A DNA stretch of 62,881 nucleotides. Origin: Micromonospora sp. MH99 (GTDB taxonomy: Bacteria; Actinomycetota; Actinomycetes; Mycobacteriales; Micromonosporaceae). The notes under the pieces are model-generated. The model had not been told where the DNA came from. It did no database searches and saw only the letters and a list, made by a program, of their open reading frames with translations. The DNA is taken from NCBI RefSeq assembly GCF_021442385.1, contig NZ_MUZA01000032.1, positions 1-62,881 on the forward strand, in the 5' to 3' direction. This document shows, one piece after another, positions 16,017 through 23,473 of this stretch. The first letter of the stretch is position 1. Each line of letters begins with the position of its first letter. The translations under genes and the position numbers were made by a program.

Positions 16017-16886
16017 ATGACCGGTCTCCTCGGCCCGGCGGAGATCCGGGAGCTGGCCGCCCGGCTGGGCGTCGCACCCACCAAGAAACTCGGCCAGAAC
16101 TTCGTGCACGACCCGAACACGGTGCGGCGGATCGTCACCGCCGCCGGCCTGACCCCCGACGACGTGGCCCTGGAGGTGGGCCCCGGCCTCGGCTCGCTCA
16201 CCCTGGGGCTGCTGCCGGTCGCCGGGCACCTGCACGCCGTGGAGATCGATCCGACGCTCGCCGGTGCGCTGCCGGAGACGATCGCCCGGCACGCCGGTGC
16301 GGACGCCGCCCGGCTCACCGTGCACCGCGCCGACGCGCTGCGGGTCAGCGCCGCCGACCTGGGTGACCCGCCGCCGACCGCGCTCGTCGCGAACCTGCCC
16401 TACAACGTCGCCGTGCCGGTGGTGCTGCACCTGCTCGCCGAGCTGCCCAGCCTCCGGCACGGCCTGGTGATGGTGCAGAAGGAGGTCGCCGACCGGCTCG
16501 TCGCCGGTCCCGGCTCCAAGGTGTACGGCATCCCGTCGGTCAAGCTCGCCTGGTACGCCCACGCCCGGGGCGCGGGCAAGGTGCCGCCTAACGTGTTCTG
16601 GCCGGTGCCCAACGTCGACTCCGGTCTGGTCGCCTTCACCTGCCACGAGCCGCCCCGCGCCGACGTGCCGCGGGAGCGGGTCTTCGCCGTCGTGGACGCG
16701 GCGTTCGCGCAGCGCCGTAAGACCCTGCGCGCCGCGCTGGCCGGCTGGGCCGGTGGCCCGGACCGGGCCGCCGCCGCGCTGACCGCCGCCGGCGTCGACC
16801 CCGGCGCCCGGGGGGAGTCCCTGACCGTCGAGCAGTTCGCCGCCATCGCCGCGTCGGCCCCGGCCGGTACGGTGGCCGCGAAGTAG
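16017..16886 (+). CDS. rsmA: 16S rRNA dimethyladenosine transferase
   Basis: KsgA/RsmA dimethylates A1518 and A1519 of 16S rRNA late in 30S assembly. The 289 residues contain LGQNFVHD (about 26-33), the SAM-binding LEVGPGLGSLTLGLL, and the catalytic motif NLPYNVAVP. The C-terminal domain is normal in length and includes AQRRKTLRAAL. Loss of this enzyme gives kasugamycin resistance in other bacteria. It is followed 39 bp later by a short ORF that overlaps ispE. Confidence 0.97.
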   Translation: MTGLLGPAEIRELAARLGVAPTKKLGQNFVHDPNTVRRIVTAAGLTPDDVALEVGPGLGSLTLGLLPVAGHLHAVEIDPTLAGALPETIARHAGADAARLTVHRADALRVSAADLGDPPPTALVANLPYNVAVPVVLHLLAELPSLRHGLVMVQKEVADRLVAGPGSKVYGIPSVKLAWYAHARGAGKVPPNVFWPVPNVDSGLVAFTCHEPPRADVPRERVFAVVDAAFAQRRKTLRAALAGWAGGPDRAAAALTAAGVDPGARGESLTVEQFAAIAASAPAGTVAAK

Positions 16887-16925
16887 GCTGACGCCGTGTC
16901 CGCCGACTCCGCCGAGGAGCTGATT

Positions 16926-16976
16926 TTGAGCAAGCCGTTCGACATTCGCCTGCGCACGCGGGACCTCACCCCGTGA
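16926..16976 (+). CDS. Putative 16-residue leader peptide coupled to ispE
   Basis: A short frame starts at TTG 16926, 6 nt after a good Shine-Dalgarno GAGGAG (16914-16919), and reads MSKPFDIRLRTRDLTP. Its TGA (16974-16976) overlaps the ispE GTG (16973-16975) in a GTGA. IspE itself has no Shine-Dalgarno. The arrangement suggests that ribosomes finishing the short ORF restart at ispE. An alternative GTG at 16896 in the same frame would give 26 residues. Whether the peptide has a function beyond coupling is unknown. Confidence 0.4.
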   Translation: MSKPFDIRLRTRDLTP

Positions 16977-17923
16977 CCGAGGCCTGGCGACCGGACGACG
17001 AGGACGAGCGACGCGGGGCCGCCGGTCCGGTGAAGGTCCGGGTGCCCGCCAAGGTGAACCTGCACCTCGGGGTGGGCCCGCTGCGCCGCGACGGCTACCA
17101 CGAGCTGAACACCGTCTATCACGCCATCTCCATCTACGACGAGCTGACCGCCCGGCGGGGCGACACGCTGGCGTTGACCATGGAGGGCGAGGGCACCGGC
17201 GAGCTGGCGCTTGACGACTCCAACCTGGTGATCCGTGCCGCGCACGCCCTGGCCGGTTACGCGGGGGTGCTGCCGCACGCCCGCCTGCACCTGCGTAAGC
17301 AGATTCCGCTCGCCGGTGGGCTGGCCGGCGGCAGCGCGGACGCGGCCGCCGCGCTGGTGGCCTGTGACGCGCTGTGGGGCACCGGGCTGTCCCGCGACGA
17401 ACTGGCCGGGATCGCCGCCGACCTGGGCTCCGACGTGCCGTTCCTGATCTACGGCGGTACGGCGCTGGGCACCGGCCGGGGTGAGGCGGTCAGCCCGGTG
17501 CTGGCCCGGGCCACCTCGTGGCACTGGGTCGTGGCGATCGCCGATGTCGGCCTGTCCACCCCGGCCGCGTACCGCGAGCTGGACCGGCTGCGCGACTCCG
17601 GCGCCGCCGGTGCTCCGCTGGGCAGCACCGACGCGCTGCTGGGCGCGCTGCGTCAACGTGACCCCCGGGTCCTCGCCCGAACGCTGGGCAACGACCTGCA
17701 GGACGCCGCGCTGGCCATGCGGCCCGCGCTGGCCGACACCCTCAAGGCCGGCGAGGCAGCCGGCGCGCTCACCGGCATCGTCTCCGGGTCCGGCCCGACC
17801 TGCGTCTTCCTCGCCGCGGACGCCGCCGACGCCGAGCGGATCGCCGCCGAGCTGACCAGCGCCGGTGTGTGCCGGGAGGCGCGGGTCGCGCACGGGCCCG
17901 TGGCGGGCGCCCGCGTCGGCTGA
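16973..17923 (+). CDS. ispE: 4-diphosphocytidyl-2-C-methyl-D-erythritol kinase
   Basis: Phosphorylates CDP-methylerythritol at the 2-hydroxyl, the fourth step of the MEP pathway to isoprenoid precursors. The 316-residue GHMP kinase shows VRVPAKVNLHLGVGPLRRDGYHEL (about 22-45), the phosphate-binding PLAGGLAGGSADAAAAL (about 112-128), and the C-terminal SGSGPTCVFL motif. It has an acidic N-terminal extension of about 18 residues. The start GTG overlaps the stop of a tiny upstream ORF, which carries the only Shine-Dalgarno. The stop is followed by a hairpin at 17977-18012. Confidence 0.95.
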   Translation: MTEAWRPDDEDERRGAAGPVKVRVPAKVNLHLGVGPLRRDGYHELNTVYHAISIYDELTARRGDTLALTMEGEGTGELALDDSNLVIRAAHALAGYAGVLPHARLHLRKQIPLAGGLAGGSADAAAALVACDALWGTGLSRDELAGIAADLGSDVPFLIYGGTALGTGRGEAVSPVLARATSWHWVVAIADVGLSTPAAYRELDRLRDSGAAGAPLGSTDALLGALRQRDPRVLARTLGNDLQDAALAMRPALADTLKAGEAAGALTGIVSGSGPTCVFLAADAADAERIAAELTSAGVCREARVAHGPVAGARVG

Positions 17924-17976
17924 GGTCGCGGCCCGCGCGGCGCGGGTGGCCGGGACGTCCGCGTACCCTTGGGTTC

Positions 17977-18012
17977 AGGCGTCCCGAGGTGCCCGCCGGC
18001 ACCCGGACGCCT
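17977..18012. terminator. Two-part hairpin between ispE and the ABC-F gene
   Basis: AGGCGTCC (17977-17984) pairs with GGACGCCT (18005-18012), and inside it GGTGCC (17988-17993) pairs with GGCACC (17998-18003). TTGATCTTG follows, so it can terminate the ispE message. It also sits just upstream of the AAGGG ribosome-binding site of the ABC-F gene. ABC-F genes are often controlled by leader structures, so an attenuator is an alternative. Confidence 0.5.
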
Positions 18013-18031
18013 TGATCTTGAAGGGTGGAAC

Positions 18032-19837
18032 GTGGCCAACATCGTCAATCTGGACCGGGTGTCCAAGGGGTACGGCGCCGCCGGGCGGCTGCTCACGGAC
18101 GTCTCGCTCGGCCTGGACGACGCCGACCGGATCGGTGTGGTCGGCCTCAACGGCGCCGGCAAGTCCACCCTGCTGCGCCTGCTCACCAAGCAGGAGGACC
18201 CCGACGACGGCCGGGTCACCCACCGCCGCGACCTGCGCGTGCTCTGGCTGCCGCAGCAGCTCACCCTCGCCCCGGACGCCACAGTCCGGGACGTCGTGCT
18301 GGGCACCGCCTGGCTCGGTGAGGGCATGGGCGCCGAGCACGAGTGGGCCGGTGACGCCGGGGTCCGCAACATCCTCGACGGCCTCGGCATGCCGCACCTC
18401 GGGCTCGACCAGCCGGTCGGCCCGATGTCCGGTGGCGAACGGCGGCGGGTGGCGCTCGCCGCGCTGCTCGTCCGCGACTCGGACCTGCTGATCCTCGACG
18501 AGCCCACCAACCACCTGGACGTCGGCGGTGTCGACTGGCTGGCCCGGCACCTGGTCGGCCGCAAGGGCGCCCTCGTCGTGGTCACCCACGACAGGTGGTT
18601 CCTGGACGCCGTCTGCACCACGACGTGGGAGGTCGCCGACCAGACCGTCCGGGCGTACGAGGGTGGCTTCGCCGCCTGGACCCTCGCCCGCGCCGAGCGC
18701 GAACGTGTCGCCGCCGCCACCGAGGCCCGTCGGCAGAACCTGCTCCGCAAGGAGATCGCCTGGCTGCGCCGTGGCCCGCCGGCCCGGACCTCCAAGCCCC
18801 AGTTCCGCATCGACGCCGCGAACGCGCTGATCGCCGACGTGCCGCCGGCCCGCGACACCATGTCGTTGCAGCGCATGGCCGTGTCCCGGCTCGGCAAGCA
18901 GGTGTACGAGCTGGAGAACGTCGAGCTGCACGCCGGGCCGAAGGAGATCCTGCGGGACGCCACGTGGCTGGTCGGCCCGGGTGACCGGATCGCCATCCTC
19001 GGCGCCAACGGCGCCGGCAAGACCACTCTGCTGCGGATGCTCGCCGGCATCACCCGCCCCGACGGTGGCCGTCTCGGCACCGGCTCCACGGTGCGACCGG
19101 CGTTCCTCTCCCAGGAACTCGCCGAGCTGCCCGGGCACCTGCGGGTGCTGGAGGCCGTCGAGGAGGTCGCCCGCCGGGTCCAGCTCGGCGACCGCGAGGT
19201 CTCCGCCGCCCAGCTGGCCGAGGTCTTCGGGTTCGACGACCGCCGGCTCTGGACGCCGGTCAGCGACCTGTCCGGTGGTGAGCGTCGGCGGTTGCAGATG
19301 CTGCGGCTGCTCGCCGGCGAGCCCAACGTGCTGCTCTTCGACGAGCCCACCAACGACCTGGACACCGACACCCTGGCCGCGTTGGAGGACCTGCTCGACT
19401 CGTGGCCGGGCACGATCATCGTGGCCAGCCACGACCGTTACCTCATCGAACGGGTCACCGACACGGCGTACGGGATGTTCGGCGACGGCCGGCTCGTGCA
19501 CCTGCCGGGTGGCGTCGACGAGTACCTCGCCCGGACCGCCGAGCGGGCCGGCGCCACCCGGGCGGGCGGCACCGGCCCGGTCGCGCCGGCCGGGCCCACC
19601 ACGGGTGGCATGTCCGCCGCCGAGGTGCGCCAGGCCCGCAAGGAGCTGACCCGGCTGGAACGGCAGCTCGGCAAGCTCGACCAGCGCGAGGTCACCCTCC
19701 TCGACCAGCTCGCCGCCGATGCCACCGACTACGCCAAGGTCGCCGACCTGGACACCCAGCTCAAGGATCTGCGCGCCGAACGGGAGCGGATCGAGGAGAC
19801 CTGGATGACCCTCGCCGAGGACCTGCCCGAGAGCTGA
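18032..19837 (+). CDS. ABC-F family ATPase
   Basis: A soluble twin-ATPase protein of the ABC-F class, whose members bind the ribosomal E site and act in translation or antibiotic protection. The 601 residues contain Walker A GLNGAGKSTLL (about 39-49), signature MSGGERRR, Walker B LLILDEPTNHLD, then a linker with an arginine-rich segment (LRRGPPARTSKPQFR). The second domain has GANGAGKTTLL, LSGGERRR and VLLFDEPTNDLD. The C terminus carries a coiled-coil (about 545-600), as in Uup-type proteins. There are no membrane helices. GTG at 18032 has AAGGGTGG just upstream. It could be a housekeeping factor; a resistance role cannot be read from sequence. Confidence 0.93.
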   Translation: MANIVNLDRVSKGYGAAGRLLTDVSLGLDDADRIGVVGLNGAGKSTLLRLLTKQEDPDDGRVTHRRDLRVLWLPQQLTLAPDATVRDVVLGTAWLGEGMGAEHEWAGDAGVRNILDGLGMPHLGLDQPVGPMSGGERRRVALAALLVRDSDLLILDEPTNHLDVGGVDWLARHLVGRKGALVVVTHDRWFLDAVCTTTWEVADQTVRAYEGGFAAWTLARAERERVAAATEARRQNLLRKEIAWLRRGPPARTSKPQFRIDAANALIADVPPARDTMSLQRMAVSRLGKQVYELENVELHAGPKEILRDATWLVGPGDRIAILGANGAGKTTLLRMLAGITRPDGGRLGTGSTVRPAFLSQELAELPGHLRVLEAVEEVARRVQLGDREVSAAQLAEVFGFDDRRLWTPVSDLSGGERRRLQMLRLLAGEPNVLLFDEPTNDLDTDTLAALEDLLDSWPGTIIVASHDRYLIERVTDTAYGMFGDGRLVHLPGGVDEYLARTAERAGATRAGGTGPVAPAGPTTGGMSAAEVRQARKELTRLERQLGKLDQREVTLLDQLAADATDYAKVADLDTQLKDLRAERERIEETWMTLAEDLPES

Positions 19838-19932
19838 GCGGGTCGGGCACGCCGGCGCGGGGGCCGTGTGCGGCGTCACACCGACACATGCGGGACAATC
19901 GTCGGCGACACCTCACCCTTGGAGACCCAGAC

Positions 19933-20388
19933 ATGGCCCACACCCCCATCAACCACCCCGCGCGGCCGATCTACCGGGCGATCGGCGGGCTGACCGGTCT
20001 GTACCTGGTGGTCTTCGGCGTGCTCGGCATCATCGCGGGCGCCGGCAACGAGATCCTCGCCCAGGACGACACCCGCGTCCTCGGCCAGGGCACCAACCTC
20101 GGCTTCTCGCTGCTGTGCGTGCTGCTCGGGCTCGTCGTGCTGGCCGGCACCGCGCTCGGCCGCAACATCGACGTGGCGATCAACCAGTGGCTGGCGTACG
20201 CCCTGATGGTGATCAGCCTGGCCGGTCTGGCGTTCATCCGGACGGACGCCAACTACTTCAACTTCAGCATCTTCACCGTGATCGTCGTGATGACGGCCGC
20301 CCTGGTGCTGCTCATGGCCGGCATGTACGGCAAGGTCGGCACGGAGGATGAGGCGGAGGCGTTCCAGAAGGCTCGTCTCGTTCTCTGA
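19933..20388 (+). CDS. DUF4383-like four-helix membrane protein (copy 1)
   Basis: A 151-residue protein starting MAHTPINHPARPIYR and containing four hydrophobic helices, with the conserved line FIRTDANYFNFSIFTVIVVM near the third and fourth helices. This matches the actinobacterial DUF4383 type of small membrane protein, whose function is unknown. ATG at 19933 has GGAG 8 nt upstream. The next gene on the same strand is clearly a paralogue, separated by a large inverted repeat. Confidence 0.8.
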   Translation: MAHTPINHPARPIYRAIGGLTGLYLVVFGVLGIIAGAGNEILAQDDTRVLGQGTNLGFSLLCVLLGLVVLAGTALGRNIDVAINQWLAYALMVISLAGLAFIRTDANYFNFSIFTVIVVMTAALVLLMAGMYGKVGTEDEAEAFQKARLVL

Positions 20389-20413
20389 GTTCTTCCGCGG
20401 TTACGGCTGTGGG

Positions 20414-20483
20414 TTTTCGCCGGAGCCCGGGCTGCTCCGGGCGGTCAGGCTTGATCCCTGCGCAGCTCGGGCTCCGGCGAAAA
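20414..20483. repeat. 22-bp inverted repeat between paralogous membrane genes
   Basis: Left arm 20414-20435 and right arm 20462-20483 match over 22 positions with one G-U and enclose 26 nt. Each arm starts or ends with a TTTT/AAAA run. The symmetry and AT ends make it look like a mobile palindromic element or a bidirectional terminator. The related word GGTTTTCGCCGG occurs again near 23140. Confidence 0.7.
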
Positions 20484-20601
20484 TCCGATCTGGTCCGGCC
20501 CTTCGGCGGACCGTTCCGGCTTTGGGGTTCTTCGGACAGCTGGCTCTTGCTTGGGCGACAATCCTCCTGAAATGGTCTAACTCAGGTGGATGGGGTCTGG
20601 T

Positions 20602-21078
20602 ATGCCGCACTTTCCGGTGAACCATCCGGCACGGCCGCTCTACCGGGTCCTCTCCGGTCTGATCGGCGTCTACATCCTGGTCTTCGGCGTCTGGGGTGTC
20701 GCCGAGACGATCGGCGACCCGCTCTTCGCGCGGAACAGCACCTGGGCCCTCGGCCTCCGGACCAACCTGGCCTTCTCGCTCGCCTCGGTGGTCTTCGGCG
20801 TCGTCCTGATCATCGGGGCGTCCCGGCGCAGCAACCTCGGCCACTACATGAACCTCACCGCCGGGGTGGTGTTCCTGGTGACCAGCATCCTCATGATGTC
20901 CGTGCTGCAGACCGACGCGAACTTCCTCAACTTCTCGATGTCGACAGTGATCGTGTCGATGCTGTTCGGCCTGATCCTGCTCGGCACCGGCCTCTACGAC
21001 AAGATCGGCCCGTCGGAGCACGCCGAGGCGGAGCTGGCCCGCCGCAAACATCCGGTGGCCGACGCGCACCGGAGCTGA
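20602..21078 (+). CDS. DUF4383-like four-helix membrane protein (copy 2)
   Basis: A 158-residue paralogue of the previous gene: MPHFPVNHPARPLYR aligns with MAHTPINHPARPIYR, and LQTDANFLNFSMSTVIVSM aligns with IRTDANYFNFSIFTVIVVM. The copies clearly come from an old tandem duplication. The C-terminal tail is longer and basic. I placed the start at 20602 from this alignment; an ATG at 20590 adds four residues. Function is unknown. Confidence 0.8.
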   Translation: MPHFPVNHPARPLYRVLSGLIGVYILVFGVWGVAETIGDPLFARNSTWALGLRTNLAFSLASVVFGVVLIIGASRRSNLGHYMNLTAGVVFLVTSILMMSVLQTDANFLNFSMSTVIVSMLFGLILLGTGLYDKIGPSEHAEAELARRKHPVADAHRS

Positions 21079-21085
21079 ACGGGCG

Positions 21086-21772
21086 TCAGCGGCGGCGGGC
21101 GGTGATCAGCGTGGGCTTCGCCTCCAGGTGCGACAACCCGTTCCACGCCATGTTGACGAGGTGCGCCGCCACCGTCTCCTTGCGCGGCTTGCGCACCTCC
21201 AGCCACCAGCGGCCGGTCAACGCGACCATGCCCACCAACGCCTGCGAGTAGAGCTCGGCCAGCTTCGGGTCGTACCCGCGGCTCTTGAACTCGGCGCCCA
21301 GGATGTGCTCGACCTGGTGGGCCACGTCGTTCATCACGCTGCTGAAGGTGGCCGTGCCGGACATCAGCGGCGACTCGCGGACCAGCACCCGGAACCCGCT
21401 GGTCTCCTCCTCGATGTAGCCCAGCAGGGCCATCGCGGCCTGCTCCAGCAACTCACGCGGATGCCCCGCCGTCAGCGCCGTGGTGATCCGGTCCAGCAGG
21501 GCCCGGACCTCCCGGTCGACGACTACCGCGTACAGCCCTTCCTTGCCACCGAAGTGCTCGTACACCACGGGCTTGGAGACCTTGGCGCGGGCCGCCACCT
21601 CCTCGATGGAGGTGGCGTCGAACCCTCGCTCGGCGAACAGCTGCCGGCCGATCGCGATCAACTGCTCCCGCCGCTGCGCGGCGGACATGCGTACCCGTGA
21701 GGGGGGCTTGGGTTTCGCCGCCGCAGCCGGCACTGCGCGCCGGCTGCCGGCTTCGTCACTGACCTCGGGCAT
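21086..21772 (-). CDS. TetR family transcriptional regulator
   Basis: A 228-residue regulator. After a proline/alanine-rich N-terminal tail, the helix-turn-helix lies at about 54-73 (TSIEEVAARAKVSKPVVYEHFGGKEGL), typical of TetR proteins. The C-terminal ligand-binding domain is of ordinary length. It lies downstream of, and on the same strand as, the desaturase gene. A palindrome in front of the desaturase (23002-23030) is a plausible target. This suggests control of membrane lipid unsaturation, as for DesT/FasR-type regulators; the link is inference. An upstream in-frame extension to 21838 is less protein-like. Confidence 0.88.
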   Translation of the reverse strand: MPEVSDEAGSRRAVPAAAAKPKPPSRVRMSAAQRREQLIAIGRQLFAERGFDATSIEEVAARAKVSKPVVYEHFGGKEGLYAVVVDREVRALLDRITTALTAGHPRELLEQAAMALLGYIEEETSGFRVLVRESPLMSGTATFSSVMNDVAHQVEHILGAEFKSRGYDPKLAELYSQALVGMVALTGRWWLEVRKPRKETVAAHLVNMAWNGLSHLEAKPTLITARRR

Positions 21773-21994
21773 GTCGCCGCCTCGCTGGCGCTCGGTGACG
21801 CCCTGCCGTCCGATGGTGCTTCCGCTGTGCCCGCTCACGTCGTCGCCTCACTGGCGGGCGGCCGGGCCGCCCTGCCGTGCCGTCCGACCGTACCCGGATC
21901 GGGCCCGGCTCCCCGTGCGCCGAGCCGTCCGGTCCCCCGCTCCGCTCGGTCACCCGGCCATCCTGCCAGGCGACCTCTCGTGGCACCGCCCGGT

Positions 21995-22960
21995 TTACCG
22001 GGGTGCGGCAGGCTTCACGAGCTTGGCCGCGAGGCGTTCGGGCTTCGGCCAGCGCACCTGCGACGCCGCGCCGACCTTCTCGAACAGCCAGATCACCCGG
22101 GCCGAGATGTCGACCTGACCGCGCAGCACACCGTGTCGCGCGCTGGTCGGGTCGGCGTGGTGCAGGTTGTGCCAGCTCTCACCGAACGACAGGATCGCCA
22201 GCGGCCAGAAGTTCGACGCGCGGTCGCCCTGGCGCATCGCGAACGGGCGCTCGCCGTACACGTGGCAGACCGAGTTGATCGCCCAGGTGACGTGGTGCAG
22301 GAGGCCGATCCGGACCAGTCCGGCCCAGAAGAACGCGGTGAGCGCGCCCTGCCACGACCAGGTCACCAGGCCGCCGATCAGCGCCGGGCCGAGCAGCGAG
22401 ACGGCCACCAGCACGGGGAACAGTCGGTCCACCCGGCTGATGTCGCGGTCGGCGATCAGATCCGGTGCGAACCGCTGCCGGTTGGACAGTTCGCGGCGGA
22501 ACAGCCAGCCCACGTGTGCGTGGAACAGACCCCGCGTCAGCGCCCAGAAGCTGGTGCCGAAACGCCACGGCGAGTGCGGGTCACCCTCCAGGTCGGAGAA
22601 GGCGTGGTGCCGCCGGTGGTCGGCCACCCACTGGATGATCTCGCCCTGGACCGCCAGCGAACCCGCGACCGCCAGGGTCACCCGCAGCCACCGCTTGGCC
22701 TTGAACGAGCCGTGCGTGAAGTAGCGGTGGAAGCCCACGGTGATGCCGAGCCCGGAGACCACGTACCAGACCAGGCCGATGACCACGTCGGTCCAGCCCA
22801 GCCAGCCGCCCCAGGCGACCGGCACAGCGACCAGCAGGGCCACGAAGGGGATCACGACGAAGGCCCACAGGGCGGCCAGGATCCCGGAGGACTGACTGCC
22901 GTCGGTGAGCGGTTTCGGGCCGGGGCCGGCAGTGTTGGGTTCGAGGACGGTAGTGGACAT
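21995..22960 (-). CDS. Acyl-CoA/acyl-lipid delta-9 type fatty acid desaturase
   Basis: An integral membrane di-iron desaturase that introduces a double bond into saturated acyl chains. The 321 residues carry all three histidine boxes: HRYFTH (78-83), HRRHH (115-119) and HNLHH (264-268). They also carry the paired hydrophobic segments expected of this fold and a conserved GDPHSPWRFG. There is no fused cytochrome b5 domain, so electrons must come from a separate reductase. The promoter region contains a 29-bp palindrome, and a TetR gene lies just downstream. Confidence 0.94.
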   Translation of the reverse strand: MSTTVLEPNTAGPGPKPLTDGSQSSGILAALWAFVVIPFVALLVAVPVAWGGWLGWTDVVIGLVWYVVSGLGITVGFHRYFTHGSFKAKRWLRVTLAVAGSLAVQGEIIQWVADHRRHHAFSDLEGDPHSPWRFGTSFWALTRGLFHAHVGWLFRRELSNRQRFAPDLIADRDISRVDRLFPVLVAVSLLGPALIGGLVTWSWQGALTAFFWAGLVRIGLLHHVTWAINSVCHVYGERPFAMRQGDRASNFWPLAILSFGESWHNLHHADPTSARHGVLRGQVDISARVIWLFEKVGAASQVRWPKPERLAAKLVKPAAPR

Positions 22961-23001
22961 GGCACCTCGCAGAGGGGACGGAAACGATCACTAACCTACG
23001 C

Positions 23002-23030
23002 CTACGTCACCGTAACTTACGGCTCGGTAG
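23002..23030. promoter_or_regulatory. Probable TetR operator in the desaturase promoter
   Basis: The site reads CTAC-N4-CCGTAA-C-TTACGG-N4-GTAG and is centred on 23016; 20 of 29 positions form exact symmetry. It lies 42-70 bp upstream of the desaturase ATG, where the promoter must be. The adjacent TetR regulator is the obvious candidate to bind it. The rest of 22961-23291 contains no gene I can support. Confidence 0.6.
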
Positions 23031-23291
23031 ATCGCACGGGGAAGTTTGGAAAAGCTGTCGTACGTAGGTCCTAAAGACCTGGTCATCGCGGTTTTGCCGA
23101 GCGCCGTGGTGTGCCGCCGGGGCGGCCGTTCGAGCGGGTTTTCGCCGGCGCCAAGGTCATGAACCACGTGCGCTGGGCGGCCAGGTGGAGGGGATCATGA
23201 AGGGCGTGAGTGCTGGCGTCGCGGCCGTCGGGCGTTAAGGTGTAGCGGCAGGATGCTCGCCCCAGCGGCGACGGTGTTCTTGACGTTGCAA

Positions 23292-23363
23292 TCGGCCGTG
23301 GTGTAATTGGCAACACCCGGGTCTTTGGTACCCGTATTTCAGGTTCGAACCCTGGCGGCCGAG
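23292..23363 (+). tRNA. tRNA-Gln (anticodon TTG)
   Basis: The acceptor TCGGCCG pairs with CGGCCGA, and the anticodon stem CGGGT/ACCCG encloses CTTTGGT, giving anticodon TTG. The T arm is TCAGG-TTCGAAC-CCTGG and the discriminator is G73, as in glutamine tRNAs. CCA is not encoded. A tRNA-Gln just upstream of glmU is a common actinobacterial arrangement. Confidence 0.95.
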
Positions 23364-23473
23364 CTGTCCCTACAAGTCCGTTTCGGGTTCTGCTGGGGGT
23401 AAGAGGACGCGCTGCCGGGCTGCGTGGTTAGCATGGCCGCGAGAGTGTCCGCCGTCCCGACGGGAGCCACGTC

